Positions 36,444 to 45,573 of a stretch of DNA of 64,000 nucleotides are shown here, one piece after another (the first letter of the stretch is position 1; each line of letters starts with the position of its first letter). Origin of the DNA: Arthrobacter sp. ISL-85. Its GTDB lineage: Bacteria; Actinomycetota; Actinomycetes; Actinomycetales; Micrococcaceae. The stretch covers positions 124,001-188,000 of the forward strand of contig NZ_JAGGPQ010000024.1 in the NCBI RefSeq assembly GCF_018613675.1. The letters are read 5' to 3'. The notes under the pieces are model-generated. The model saw only the letters and a program-made list of their open reading frames with translations, made no database searches and was not told where the DNA came from. A program made the translations under genes and the position numbers.

Positions 36444-37210
36444 GAAGCTTCCGTTCCGGTGCCCGGCTGCTGTCCGCGTTCCACGAAGCGCCCGTGCTTG
36501 GCCTGCTGCTGTTTGGCGGGATCCCAGCGCTGCGCGGGAGGCTGCTCACCACGCAGATCCGCCAGGAGTGCCGTGATGGCGTCCATGATCAGTTCGGTGG
36601 CCTCCGTCAGCGTGGCCTTGTCCAAGGGACGGCCCCGGAAGGCGCTCAAGTCCACCGGATCGCCCACGACGACGCGCGACCGTTTCCGCGGGAACAGGTG
36701 GAATGTCTTGCCATACCTGGGAAAGACTTCGTGCGCGCCCCAGTGGGCGATGGGAACCACCGGGATGTCCCCCTCAAGGGCCAGCCGGGCTGCGCCCGTG
36801 TGCCCCTTCATCGGCCACAGGTCCGGATCACGCGTCAGGGTGCCTTCGGGGTAGATGATGATTGCACCACCCTCAGCCACGATCTCCTGGGCCACCTGCA
36901 GCGACCGGTTCGCTCCCGTCGTCGAACGCTCCACCGGCACCTGCTTGGTGGCGCGCAGGAGCGGGCCCAGGCCGGGAACCTTGAACAGCCCGGCCTTCGC
37001 CAGGAAGTGCGGGGCCCGCTTCTGGTTGTAGAGCATGTGCCCCACCACCAGGGGATCGATCTCGGTGCAGTGGTTGGGCGCGGCGATGAAGCCGCCGGCG
37101 GGAAGTTTCTTCGTGCCTTCCCACGTCTTGGACATCATGAGGTTCAGCAGCGGCCGGGCAATGGCGGCGATGAACACAAATGTGGCCCTGCTCTTGGCAG
37201 ATTCCTTCAC
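36440..37210 (-). CDS. plsC: 1-acyl-sn-glycerol-3-phosphate acyltransferase
   Basis: PlsC acylates lysophosphatidic acid to phosphatidic acid at the membrane. It has 256 residues from GTG. The acyltransferase motif H47-X4-D52 is in APNHCTEIDP, and the binding motif YPEGTLTRDP (EGT) follows at about residue 120. N-terminal hydrophobic residues (ATFVFIAAIARPLLNLMM) fit interfacial binding. The stop overlaps gpsA, linking it to production of its precursor. The C-terminal tail (QQQAKHGRFVERGQQPG) is not conserved. Confidence 0.93.
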   Translation of the reverse strand: MKESAKSRATFVFIAAIARPLLNLMMSKTWEGTKKLPAGGFIAAPNHCTEIDPLVVGHMLYNQKRAPHFLAKAGLFKVPGLGPLLRATKQVPVERSTTGANRSLQVAQEIVAEGGAIIIYPEGTLTRDPDLWPMKGHTGAARLALEGDIPVVPIAHWGAHEVFPRYGKTFHLFPRKRSRVVVGDPVDLSAFRGRPLDKATLTEATELIMDAITALLADLRGEQPPAQRWDPAKQQQAKHGRFVERGQQPGTGTEAS

Positions 37211-37219
37211 AGTCCCGCT

Positions 37220-38545
37220 CTACTTCGTGGTGGTGATGTCGAAATCGGCACCGAGGCCGGCAAGCTTCTCGGTAAAGCGTTCGTAGCCGCGGTTGATGAT
37301 GTCGATCCCGGTGACCCGGGAGGTTCCGGTGGCGGCCAGGGCGGCAATCAGGTGGCTGAACCCGCCGCGCAGGTCAGGGACGTCGATATCGGTTCCCTTG
37401 AGCTGGGTGGGTCCGGAAATTACCGCTGAGTGCAGGAAGTTCCGCTGGCCGAACCGGCACGGAACGCTGCCCAGGCACTCCCTGTGCACCTGGATACTGG
37501 CCCCCATCCGAATAAGCGCGTCCGTGAAGCCGAAGCGGTTTTCATACACCGTTTCGTGGACGATCGAGACGCCTTCGGCCTGGGTCAGTGCCACCACCAG
37601 CGGCTGCTGCCAGTCGGTCATGAAGCCGGGGTGGACGTCCGTTTCGAGGACCAGGGGGTTCAGCTTTCCGCCCTTGTGGTAGAACCGGATCCCGTCCTCG
37701 CCGATATCCATACCGCCACCAACTTTGCGGTAGGTGTTCAGGAAGGTCATCATGTCGCGCTGGGAGGCGCCCTCAACGAAGATGTCGCCGCGGGTCACCA
37801 GCGCAGCCGATGCCCAGGAGGCCGACTCGTTGCGGTCCGAGAGGGCACGGTGGTTGTAGCCGCCCAGGTCGCGGACGCCCTCGATGCGGATGGTGCGGTC
37901 CGTCTGGACGCTGATGATGGCGCCCATCTTCTGCAGCACGGCGATGAGGTCGATGATTTCCGGTTCGGTGGCAGCACCGGAAAGCTCCGTGATGCCTTCC
38001 GCGCGCGTGGCGCTCAGCAGGACCTGCTCGGTGGCCCCCACCGACGGGTACGGGAGCGAAATCTTGGCGCCGTGCAGTCCCTTGGGCGCCGAAATGTGGA
38101 TGCCGCCGGGGCGTTTTTCCACGACCGCGCCGAACTGGCGCAGGACGTCCAGGTGGTAGTCGATGGGCCGGTCGCCGATCTTGCAGCCGCCAAGATCCGG
38201 GATGAAGGCTTCGCCGATCGCGTGGATCAGCGGCCCGCACAGCAGGATGGGAATACGCGAGTCGCCGGCGTGGGCATCGATGGCAGTGCTCGACGCCGTC
38301 TTTGCAGCCTTGGGATCGAGGGTCAGGTCACCGCTGACCGGGTCTTTGTCCACGGTCACGCCGTGCAGCTGCAGCAGGGAGGTGACGACCTCCACGTCCT
38401 TGATTTCCGGCACGTTCCGCAGCACCGACGGTTCGTTGCCCAGCAACGCCGCCACCATTGCCTTGGGGACAAGGTTCTTTGCCCCCCGGACGCTGACGCG
38501 GCCTGTCAGCGGGACACCGCCGCGGATTGTCAGAACACTACTCAT
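37220..38545 (-). CDS. murA: UDP-N-acetylglucosamine 1-carboxyvinyltransferase MurA
   Basis: MurA transfers enolpyruvate from PEP to UDP-GlcNAc, the first committed step of peptidoglycan synthesis. It has 441 residues. RGAKNLVPKAM holds the Lys22-Asn23 pair. DLGGCKIGDRP contains Cys121, the residue fosfomycin attacks; some mycobacteria have Asp there. The ATG follows GAGGAAA. plsC lies 10 bases downstream. The length is normal for the family, and nothing looks disrupted. Confidence 0.97.
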   Translation of the reverse strand: MSSVLTIRGGVPLTGRVSVRGAKNLVPKAMVAALLGNEPSVLRNVPEIKDVEVVTSLLQLHGVTVDKDPVSGDLTLDPKAAKTASSTAIDAHAGDSRIPILLCGPLIHAIGEAFIPDLGGCKIGDRPIDYHLDVLRQFGAVVEKRPGGIHISAPKGLHGAKISLPYPSVGATEQVLLSATRAEGITELSGAATEPEIIDLIAVLQKMGAIISVQTDRTIRIEGVRDLGGYNHRALSDRNESASWASAALVTRGDIFVEGASQRDMMTFLNTYRKVGGGMDIGEDGIRFYHKGGKLNPLVLETDVHPGFMTDWQQPLVVALTQAEGVSIVHETVYENRFGFTDALIRMGASIQVHRECLGSVPCRFGQRNFLHSAVISGPTQLKGTDIDVPDLRGGFSHLIAALAATGTSRVTGIDIINRGYERFTEKLAGLGADFDITTTK

Positions 38546-38639
38546 ATACCGGTTTCCTCACGATCACTAGCCCCCAAAACCTTGCAAAGGCTCCAACCAA
38601 GCATAGGAGGTCGCGTTACCGAACCGAAATAAGCGGGCA

Positions 38640-38678
38640 CCGGCGGCGGGGCGTGGCGGGGCCCGCACCCGCCGCCGG
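38640..38678. terminator. hairpin after leuD
   Basis: An 11-bp GC stem (38640-38650 with 38668-38678) with an 18-base loop lies just after the leuD stop in the minus direction. There is no U-tract immediately after it, so it may be an attenuating hairpin rather than an efficient terminator. The rest of 38546-38692 holds the murA leader. Confidence 0.45.
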
Positions 38679-38692
38679 ACGGCGCACCGGAG

Positions 38693-39295
38693 CTAGGAAA
38701 TCTTAGCCGGCAGGGTCTTGGGTTTGAAAGCCGGGCGGGTGGCCTCATAGGCCGTGATGTCGGCCTCGTGCTGGAGGGTCAGCCCAATATCGTCCAGGCC
38801 TTCCAGGAGCCGCCAGCGGGTGTAGTCGTCGATCTCAAAGGGTGCAACGATGTTGCCGCATACCACCGTCTTGGATTCGAGGTCCACCGTGACCTGGGTC
38901 CCCGGGGCGTTCTCGAGTTCCTTCCAGATGAGCTCGATGTCGTCCTGGGCCACCTGGGCGGCCAGAAGACCCTGCTTGCCGGAGTTCCCGCGGAAAATAT
39001 CGGCGAACCGGGAAGACAGCACGGCCTTGAAGCCGTAGTCCTTCAACGCCCAGACCGCATGCTCGCGGGAGGAGCCGGTACCGAAGTCGGGGCCGGCCAC
39101 CAACACCGAACCCGCGTTGTACGGCTCCTGGTTCAGGATGAAGGACGGGTCCTTCCGCCATGCCGAGAACAGGGCGTCCTCGAAGCCGGTCCGGGTGATC
39201 CGCTTGAGGTACACCGCGGGGATGATCTGGTCGGTGTCGACGTTGCTCTGGCGCAGCGGGACGCCGGTGCCGGTGTGCTTGGTGAACTTTTCCAT
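38693..39295 (-). CDS. leuD: 3-isopropylmalate dehydratase small subunit
   Basis: This is the small subunit of the isopropylmalate isomerase, which with LeuC isomerises 2- to 3-isopropylmalate in leucine synthesis. It has 200 residues: KHTGTGVPLRQSNVDTDQII at the N-terminus, then GPDFGTGSSREHAVWALKDY, which carries the swivelling-domain residues. It lies 9 bases after leuC, so the two are co-transcribed. It is controlled with leuC from the intergenic region shared with the IclR-type gene. Confidence 0.96.
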   Translation of the reverse strand: MEKFTKHTGTGVPLRQSNVDTDQIIPAVYLKRITRTGFEDALFSAWRKDPSFILNQEPYNAGSVLVAGPDFGTGSSREHAVWALKDYGFKAVLSSRFADIFRGNSGKQGLLAAQVAQDDIELIWKELENAPGTQVTVDLESKTVVCGNIVAPFEIDDYTRWRLLEGLDDIGLTLQHEADITAYEATRPAFKPKTLPAKIS

Positions 39296-39304
39296 GGTGT
39301 TGTC

Positions 39305-40759
39305 CTAGGCTGCGTCGATGCGGATGGCGGCGGGTTCAGGAGCCGGGTCAAGGTCCGACGGCGAGCTGAGCGTGCCGCGCACGGCCGTGGCTGCCGCCAC
39401 CACTGGCGAGACCAGGTGGGTACGGCCGCCCTTGCCCTGGCGTCCTTCGAAGTTGCGGTTGGAGGTGGAGGCGCACCGCTCCCCCGGCTCCAGCTGGTCC
39501 GGGTTCATGCCCAGGCACATCGAGCAGCCGGCAAACCGCCATTCGGCACCGAAGTCCTTGAACACACGGTCCAGGCCTTCGGCCTCCGCTTCGAGGCGGA
39601 CCCGGGCCGACCCGGGCACCACCAGCATGCGGACCTGCGGATCCTTTTCGCGGCCGCGGATGATGTCCGCGGCCGCGCGCAGGTCCTCGATCCGGGAGTT
39701 GGTGCAGGAACCGAGGAAAACGGTGTCCACGCGGATGTCCTTCATGGGCGTCCCGGCTTCCAGGCCCATGTACTGCAGGGCACGTTCCGCGGCGGCCTTG
39801 GCGTTCTCGTCACCAAAGTCCTCGGGGGACGGAACCGTCTGGGACAGGGACACGCCCTGGCCCGGGTTGGTGCCCCAGGTGACGAACGGCTCCAGCGCGT
39901 CGGCGTCGAGGTCCACCTGGACGTCAAAGCTAGCGTCGTCGTCGGTCTTCAGCGTGTTCCAGTATTCGACGGCGGCGTCCCACTCAGCGCCCTCGGGCGC
40001 ATGCGGGCGGCCAAACATGTAGTCGTAGGTGGCCTGGTCAGGTGCCACCATGCCTGCCCTGGCGCCGGCTTCGATGGACATGTTGCAGATGGTCATCCGC
40101 GCTTCCATGGACAGTGCCCGGATGGCCGATCCGCGGTATTCCAGCACGTAGCCCTGGCCTCCGCCGGTACCGATTTTCGCGATCACGGCGAGGATGATGT
40201 CCTTGGCGGTGACGCCGGGGCGCAGCGTGCCCTCCACGTTGATGGCCATGGTCTTGAACGGCTTCAGCGACAGGGTCTGGGTGGCCATGACGTGCTCCAC
40301 CTCGGAGGTGCCGATGCCCATGGCCAGCGCACCGAAGGCGCCGTGGGTGGACGTGTGTGAGTCGCCGCAGACCACCGTCATGCCGGGCTGGGTGAGGCCC
40401 AACTGGGGACCGACGACGTGGACAATGCCCTGCTCGGCGTCACCCAGGCTGTGCAGCCGGACCCCGAACTCCGCACAGTTGTTGCGCAGGGTCTGGATCT
40501 GGGTGCGGCTCGTGAGATCGGCAATGGGCTTGTCAATGTCCAGGGTGGGCGTGTTGTGGTCCTCGGTGGCGATGGTCAGGTCCGGCCGGCGCAGCTTGCG
40601 CCCGGCCAGCCGCAGGCCTTCAAACGCCTGCGGGGACGTGACTTCATGGACCAGGTGGAGGTCGATGTACAGAAGGTCGGGCTGGGCGTTGGCACCATCG
40701 CCGTCACCTTTGCGCACCACGTGTGCGTCCCAGACCTTCTCGGCCAATGTCTTTCCCAT
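39305..40759 (-). CDS. leuC: 3-isopropylmalate dehydratase large subunit
   Basis: This is the aconitase-type large subunit, with a [4Fe-4S] cluster. It has about 484 residues from ATG at 40759 (MGKTLAEKVW). An ATG two codons earlier touches the AAGGGAG site directly, which makes the later one more likely. VVCGDSHTSTHGAFGALAMG is the substrate motif, and the cluster ligands are in FLGSCTNSR and FAGCSMCLGMN. It is divergent from the IclR-type regulator over a shared 113-base region that contains a strong inverted repeat. Confidence 0.96.
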   Translation of the reverse strand: MGKTLAEKVWDAHVVRKGDGDGANAQPDLLYIDLHLVHEVTSPQAFEGLRLAGRKLRRPDLTIATEDHNTPTLDIDKPIADLTSRTQIQTLRNNCAEFGVRLHSLGDAEQGIVHVVGPQLGLTQPGMTVVCGDSHTSTHGAFGALAMGIGTSEVEHVMATQTLSLKPFKTMAINVEGTLRPGVTAKDIILAVIAKIGTGGGQGYVLEYRGSAIRALSMEARMTICNMSIEAGARAGMVAPDQATYDYMFGRPHAPEGAEWDAAVEYWNTLKTDDDASFDVQVDLDADALEPFVTWGTNPGQGVSLSQTVPSPEDFGDENAKAAAERALQYMGLEAGTPMKDIRVDTVFLGSCTNSRIEDLRAAADIIRGREKDPQVRMLVVPGSARVRLEAEAEGLDRVFKDFGAEWRFAGCSMCLGMNPDQLEPGERCASTSNRNFEGRQGKGGRTHLVSPVVAAATAVRGTLSSPSDLDPAPEPAAIRIDAA

Positions 40760-40837
40760 GGCCATCTCCCTTCACTGCTGTTTGGCTGAATAGTCCAACT
40801 GAATCAGGAGGGCTCCGCGCTGCGCCACCCGAAAGAT

Positions 40838-40863
40838 TTGCATCTCAGATAATGAGACGGCAA
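40838..40863. promoter_or_regulatory. inverted-repeat operator between leuC and its IclR-type regulator
   Basis: Two nested inverted repeats share one centre. TTGC (40838-40841) pairs with GCAA (40860-40863), and CTCA (40844-40847) pairs with TGAG (40853-40856). A GATAAT at 40848-40853 could be the -10 of the regulator gene, so binding here would block its promoter and could also cover leuC. IclR-type leu regulators (LtbR, NdgR) bind palindromes in this position; the exact match to their sites is unchecked. Confidence 0.55.
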
Positions 40864-40872
40864 TATCATTAC

Positions 40873-41592
40873 ATGGACAATTCTAGTGGAGTCGGTGTCA
40901 TTGATAAAGCGGCCCAGGTGCTCGATGCCCTGGAGGCAGGGCCCACGACGCTGGCGCAGCTTGTGGCGGCCACCGGCCTGGCCCGGCCCACCGTCCACCG
41001 CCTCGCTTTGGCGCTGGTCCACCACCGGCTGGTCAGCCGCGACATCCAGGGCAGGTTCGTGCTCGGCAGCAGGCTCGTTGAACTTGCCTCCGCAGCCGGC
41101 GAGGACCGCCTCATCGCTTCCGCCGGCCCCGTGCTCATGCAGTTGCGCGATGCCACAGGCGAAAGCGCCCAGATCTTCCGGCGCCAGGGCGACTGGCGCG
41201 TGTGCGTCGCGTCCGCCGAGCGCCCCATCGGCCTGCGCGACACCATCCCCGTAGGCACCCAGCTGTCCATGAAGGCGGGCTCAGCAGCGCAGGTCCTGCT
41301 CGCGTGGGAGGACCACGACCGGCTCCTTGAGGGCCTGCAGTCGGCCCGCTTCACGCCCACCGTCCTGGCAGGCGTACGACGGCGGGGCTGGGGACAGAGC
41401 CTCGGTGAACGCGAGCCGGGGGTTGCCTCAGTCTCGGCACCGGTGCGGGGTCCGTCCGGCAGGGTGATCGCCGCCGTCTCCATCTCCGGCCCGATCGAAC
41501 GCTTGACCCGCCAGCCGGGACGCCTGCATGCGGAAGTGGTCTGCAACGCAGGACGCATCCTGACCGAAGCGCTGCGAAAGAACAACGACTGA
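40873..41592 (+). CDS. IclR-family regulator of leuCD (NdgR/LtbR-like)
   Basis: A 239-residue IclR-type repressor. The N-terminal winged helix (ATGLARPTVHRLALALVHHR, about 36-55) binds DNA. The C-terminal ligand-binding domain carries LRDATGESAQIFRR and APVRGPSGRVIAAVSISG. The ATG at 40873 gives the expected N-terminus (MDNSSGVGVIDKAAQVLDAL). There is no strong ribosome-binding site, and the transcript may have a very short leader. Position opposite leuCD identifies it as the counterpart of NdgR in Streptomyces and LtbR in Corynebacterium, which regulate leucine genes. Autoregulation is likely. Confidence 0.88.
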   Translation: MDNSSGVGVIDKAAQVLDALEAGPTTLAQLVAATGLARPTVHRLALALVHHRLVSRDIQGRFVLGSRLVELASAAGEDRLIASAGPVLMQLRDATGESAQIFRRQGDWRVCVASAERPIGLRDTIPVGTQLSMKAGSAAQVLLAWEDHDRLLEGLQSARFTPTVLAGVRRRGWGQSLGEREPGVASVSAPVRGPSGRVIAAVSISGPIERLTRQPGRLHAEVVCNAGRILTEALRKNND

Positions 41593-41635
41593 GACCTCCC
41601 GCCCGCCCGGCGGCCGGGGCCGCTAGGCTGTGCCC

Positions 41636-42181
41636 ATGGGCAGCTATGCGGTGTTCCTCCGCGGCATCAATGTTGGCGGAATCAATATCAAGATGGCGGA
41701 CCTTCGGGACGCACTGAAGAAGTGTGGCTTTCCGGACGCCAAGACCCTGCTGGCGAGCGGCAACGTGGTGCTCTCCAGCAGCCTGGACGCGGCAGCCGTA
41801 AAGCACGAGTGCGAAAAGTGCCTCCGTGCAGCCTTTGGCTACGAGGCGTGGGTGGTGGTCCTGGACGCCGGCCGGGTGGGCGATCTGGTGGATGCCTGCC
41901 CCTATCCGGAAGACGACAAGTCCACCCACGCCTACATCACCATTTCCTCCGACACCGCAGTCCTGGACGAACTGGAGGCGGCCGGCTCAGCCCTGGAAGG
42001 CCAGGACCAGCAGCGGCTGTCCCCGGAGGCGCTTGCCTGGCTGGCTCCTGTGGGTGGAACCCTGGATAACCCCTTCAGCAAGATCAGCGCCAAGGCGAAA
42101 TTCAAGGCCGCAACCACCACCCGCAACCTGCGTACGCTGATCAAGGTCCGCGACGCCGCGCGTGCCCTGGCCGCGGGCTAA
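41636..42181 (+). CDS. DUF1697 protein
   Basis: A 181-residue protein of the DUF1697 family. The family signature YAVFLRGINVGGINIKMADL is at the N-terminus, then CGFPDAKTLLASGNVVLSS. The C-terminal half includes ALEGQDQQRLSPEALAWLAP. No catalytic motif is apparent and the family has no firm role. The ATG at 41636 is preferred to a GTG two codons upstream. It follows the IclR gene on the same strand by 43 bases but is probably its own unit. It is convergent with the GTPase gene. Confidence 0.85.
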   Translation: MGSYAVFLRGINVGGINIKMADLRDALKKCGFPDAKTLLASGNVVLSSSLDAAAVKHECEKCLRAAFGYEAWVVVLDAGRVGDLVDACPYPEDDKSTHAYITISSDTAVLDELEAAGSALEGQDQQRLSPEALAWLAPVGGTLDNPFSKISAKAKFKAATTTRNLRTLIKVRDAARALAAG

Positions 42182-42190
42182 CCACCAGCC

Positions 42191-43807
42191 CTAAGCGTGC
42201 CCGGCTTTTTTTAATGCCTCATTGAAGGACGCCAGCCTGCCGACCTCCGTCTCCACCGGCTCCACCACCAGGTCCTGCGCCGCGGCTGCAACTGAACTGT
42301 TGAGCCGTCGTCGTGCCCTGCCTGCCCTCGCCCGGGCAGCCCCGGCTGCAATGAAACGCCCGGTGAGCGCCAGGAAGATCCCCAACACCAGGCCAAAGGC
42401 GATCATCAGGGTGGGCACGGGCCACCCCTCCGCGCGCGGCACCTCCGGCACCGGCAGCTGCAGGTAGGCAAGCCCGGCCAGGACGCCAAGCCAGCCCAGG
42501 CCGCCCAGCACCGTCAGCAGCGCCAGCCACTGCACCACGTTGAACGCACCCCACCACCACGCCTTGCGGTTGGCACCAAGGTCGGTTCCGGCAATGGCCT
42601 GGTCAAGTGCATCGGGCAGCCGGTCCCGGCCCGCCCTGGCGGCCCCCCGGATCGCCGCCCGCCAGGGGCCAGGTGCTCCGGCACTGGCTGCGTCCGCGAA
42701 TTCCCTGACGGCCGCGTCCGTCCGGGCACGTTCCGGTGCGCCGGCCGGAGGCAATGACGTCCTGTTCAGGCCGGAAGGAGAACTGCTGCGGAGATTGAGC
42801 CGCCGCAACGGGTCAACACGGAACCTGGAGAGCCAGCGGGTTACCGGCCAGCCCGTTCGGCGCACGGATTCGAGGCGGTAGGACTGGTCGACGGCGCGCA
42901 CCACGGCAGGCACGTTTGCCGCAAGGGCCAGTTCGTCAGCGAGGCGCGTCCGGTCGGCGGAACGGATCCCTGCAGCCTCGCCGTCACCGGCCGCAAGCCG
43001 CAGGTCGCCGGCCGCCCTGGTGATATCGGCTTCCAGCCGCCGGGACAGGGCCTGCCGCTGGACCGCCACCTTCCGGATCGCCGCGCGCACGTCAGCAACC
43101 CCCGCCCCGGTCAGGGCGGACGAAGGAAGCACCCGCACCTGTCCCAGCCCTTCACCGGCAAGGATTGCGTGCAGCGAGTCAAGCACCGGCTTCACGTCGT
43201 GCGCGGGCAACCGGTCCACCTGGTTCAGGACCACGAGCGTGACGGCCCCGTGGGACGCCAGTGGCGACAGGAATCCGTTATGGACGGCCGCATCGGCATA
43301 CTTCTGCGGATCCAGCACCCAGACCAGGACGTCCACCATGCCCACCATTCGCTGTACGATCTCCCGGTTGGCGGTGCGGGTGGAGTCGAAATCAGGAAGG
43401 TCCAGCAGGATCAGCCCGGTCTGTTCGTCGGCGAAGCCCTCCACCGGGGCTGCGTGGTGGCGGTTCCCCACCTCGAGCCAGTCAAGGAGTGCTTCGCTGC
43501 CTGCTGCTCCCCAGACACCTGCCAAAGGTTCCGAGGTCGTGGGACGGCGGGCTGCCGCCGTCGCGATTTCCGCGCCGCTGACGGCGTTGAAAAGGGACGA
43601 CTTGCCGCTTCCCGTTGCCCCGAAGAAACCCACCACCGTGTGGTCGCCCGATAGGGAACGGCGGGAACTTGCACGTTCCAGGACGCCGAACGCTTCGTGC
43701 AGCGCCTGGTCCGGGAGAACACCCTCCCCCAGTTCACGGGCGTCCTGGAGAGCCTGGAGCCGGCTGTCCAGCCGCGAGGATTCCCGCGCCCCGCTGTGGC
43801 GGCTCAC
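42191..43807 (-). CDS. dynamin-like membrane GTPase, second of pair
   Basis: A 538-residue GTPase with a P-loop GATGSGKSS at about 63-71. G3 reads LLDLPDFDST, with Asp in place of the Gly of DxxG. G4 is VLNQVDRL, close to NKxD. The C-terminal part has two hydrophobic segments (VVQWLALLTVLGGLGWLGVL and PTLMIAFGLVLGIFLALTG), giving a paddle-plus-TM arrangement as in bacterial dynamins. The GTG at 43807 overlaps the stop of the partner gene in GTGA; a longer frame reaches 43930 but runs into the partner. It resembles paired bacterial dynamins such as Streptomyces DynA/DynB or mycobacterial IniA/IniC. Its role here is not known. Confidence 0.8.
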   Translation of the reverse strand: MSRHSGARESSRLDSRLQALQDARELGEGVLPDQALHEAFGVLERASSRRSLSGDHTVVGFFGATGSGKSSLFNAVSGAEIATAAARRPTTSEPLAGVWGAAGSEALLDWLEVGNRHHAAPVEGFADEQTGLILLDLPDFDSTRTANREIVQRMVGMVDVLVWVLDPQKYADAAVHNGFLSPLASHGAVTLVVLNQVDRLPAHDVKPVLDSLHAILAGEGLGQVRVLPSSALTGAGVADVRAAIRKVAVQRQALSRRLEADITRAAGDLRLAAGDGEAAGIRSADRTRLADELALAANVPAVVRAVDQSYRLESVRRTGWPVTRWLSRFRVDPLRRLNLRSSSPSGLNRTSLPPAGAPERARTDAAVREFADAASAGAPGPWRAAIRGAARAGRDRLPDALDQAIAGTDLGANRKAWWWGAFNVVQWLALLTVLGGLGWLGVLAGLAYLQLPVPEVPRAEGWPVPTLMIAFGLVLGIFLALTGRFIAAGAARARAGRARRRLNSSVAAAAQDLVVEPVETEVGRLASFNEALKKAGHA

Positions 43808-45573
43808 GCGCGATCCGCCAGCCGGGCCAGCTCTCTTGCCTGGCCGGCAAGCGTTTGGGCCAGGGCTGGATTGCCTGCCGGCAACCGCTGCAGGAACTTC
43901 TGCTGCTCGTCCATCAGCAGCTGTTGGCAACGCGCCGCCAGGTCCTCCCGTGCCTTGTCCGCCATCCGGCGCACGGCGTCCTCCCCGAACACCGCCTCCA
44001 GCAGGCGCTGGCCTACGACGGCGGTCCCACCGGCCACGCCGATCTCAAGACCCGTCAGTCCCGCCGTCATGGAGAAGACCACGATCATCAGCGCGGCACC
44101 GAGCCCGTTAATCCCGAGGGACAGCCAGCGCGCCTGGGTGCGTTTCCCCTGGCCTTCGGTGCGGATCAGCGCCATCAGCGCTTCCTGCCAGGCCCGGATC
44201 TCCGCGGCCGCCCGGTCGGCGAATCCGGGCGACGTGCCCGACAGGTCGTCCGAAGCCAGCAACTGCCGTCCTGCCGGGTCTGAGCGCCACCGCCGGTCTG
44301 TGTCCTCGGCAGCGTTGGCTGCTTCGTCGATGATGACAGCCTGCAGGCCGGTCTCGATGGCTGCCTCCACCCGCACCGCCGGCGCCGGTTCACCCCGGAA
44401 GAAGGCCCCCAGGCGGTCCCTGAACCGGCCCACATTCTGCTCCAGGGCGCGGAAGAATTCACCGGTGCCCACGAAGTCCTGCCAGCGGGCCAGCACCTCG
44501 CCCCGCAGCAGGGCCCCGTCACGGCTGGCGTCCAGGATCCGGGTGGCCGCATCCCCGTATGCCGCCACGGCGTCGGATTCAAGCCGGGCGGCCGCCCGTT
44601 CCTGTTCATTCACAGAACCGGCGAGGTCCGCAACGCGCTGGGCCAAAGCGCGGACTGTCCCGTTCAAGGTCCGGCGCGCCACGTCGGCCCGCCCCGCGGC
44701 ATCAGAAGCCAGGGACGCCAGCCACCCCTGCAGCTCAGCCACGGCTTCCGCGGGCAGCATGCCATGTGGATCCAGGACCGTTTCGGCAATGATGAACAGG
44801 CGGCTTCCTGCCAGCCCCTCGCGGTCCAGCAGCCCCCGGAGGTCCTGGCTCACCTCGGCTTCGGCACCCACTGGCACGCGGTCCAGCACCACGGCCACCG
44901 TAATGTCCCGGGCGGCGGCGTCCAGAAGGAGCTTCCACGGGACGGCGTCGGCGTACCGGTTGGCTGTTGTGACAAACACCCAGAGGTCTGCCGCTGCCAG
45001 CAACTGCCCGGCGAGCAGGCGGTTCTGGTCGGAGATGGAGTCGACGTCGGGCGCGTCGAGGATGGCGATGCCTGCAGGAACTGCCGGATCAGCGAGCAGC
45101 ACCAGCGAGTCGGTGGCGCCGGCCGGCTCCCCCGCCTGGCCCCCGGGCACGGGACTGACCGCGAGGGTTCCGCGGATCCTGCTGAGCCCGGGAAGGACCC
45201 GCTGGGCTTCAAACCAGGTTGCTTCAGCGGGATTGTGCAGCAGGATGGGCTGGCGGGTAGTGGGGCGGATGGCGCCGGCGCGGGTGACCGGGTGCCCCAC
45301 GAGCCCGTTCACGAGGGTGGACTTGCCGGCACCGGTGGAACCGCCGACGACGGCAAGCAAGGGGGCGTCAAGGCTGCGGTACCGCGGAAGGATGTAGTCA
45401 TCCAGCTGCGCCCTTGCGGCTGAGGCATCGCGGCGGGCCTGGTCTGCGCCCGGCAGGGCCAACGGCAGCGTGACGTCATCCAGGCCGCTCCGGATTTCTT
45501 CCAGCAGCGACACCGCGGCCAGGGCATGCGGTGGAGGCTGGGAAGGGCGGCCGTGCTCATTGTGGGAGGTCAC
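43804..45573 (-). CDS. dynamin-like membrane GTPase, first of pair
   Basis: A GTPase of about 589 residues. The P-loop GGSTGAGKST is at 77-86, and TTRQPILL is the G2-like loop. G3 reads ILDAPDVDS, again with Asp for Gly. G4 is degenerate (VVLDRVPVG has no NKxD). A long helical region follows, then two hydrophobic segments near the C-terminus (WLSLGINGLGAALMIVVFSM and AGLTGLEIGVAGGTAVVG). The start is uncertain; the GTG at 45573 (MTSHNEHGR) is chosen although there is no strong ribosome-binding site. It lies upstream of the second GTPase and is translated in coupling with it. Confidence 0.78.
   Translation of the reverse strand: MTSHNEHGRPSQPPPHALAAVSLLEEIRSGLDDVTLPLALPGADQARRDASAARAQLDDYILPRYRSLDAPLLAVVGGSTGAGKSTLVNGLVGHPVTRAGAIRPTTRQPILLHNPAEATWFEAQRVLPGLSRIRGTLAVSPVPGGQAGEPAGATDSLVLLADPAVPAGIAILDAPDVDSISDQNRLLAGQLLAAADLWVFVTTANRYADAVPWKLLLDAAARDITVAVVLDRVPVGAEAEVSQDLRGLLDREGLAGSRLFIIAETVLDPHGMLPAEAVAELQGWLASLASDAAGRADVARRTLNGTVRALAQRVADLAGSVNEQERAAARLESDAVAAYGDAATRILDASRDGALLRGEVLARWQDFVGTGEFFRALEQNVGRFRDRLGAFFRGEPAPAVRVEAAIETGLQAVIIDEAANAAEDTDRRWRSDPAGRQLLASDDLSGTSPGFADRAAAEIRAWQEALMALIRTEGQGKRTQARWLSLGINGLGAALMIVVFSMTAGLTGLEIGVAGGTAVVGQRLLEAVFGEDAVRRMADKAREDLAARCQQLLMDEQQKFLQRLPAGNPALAQTLAGQARELARLADRA

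Noticed and set aside
42222..45397. Plus-strand frames opposite the GTPase pair
   Set aside because: The minus strand carries clear GTPase motifs; the opposite frames are compositional shadows.
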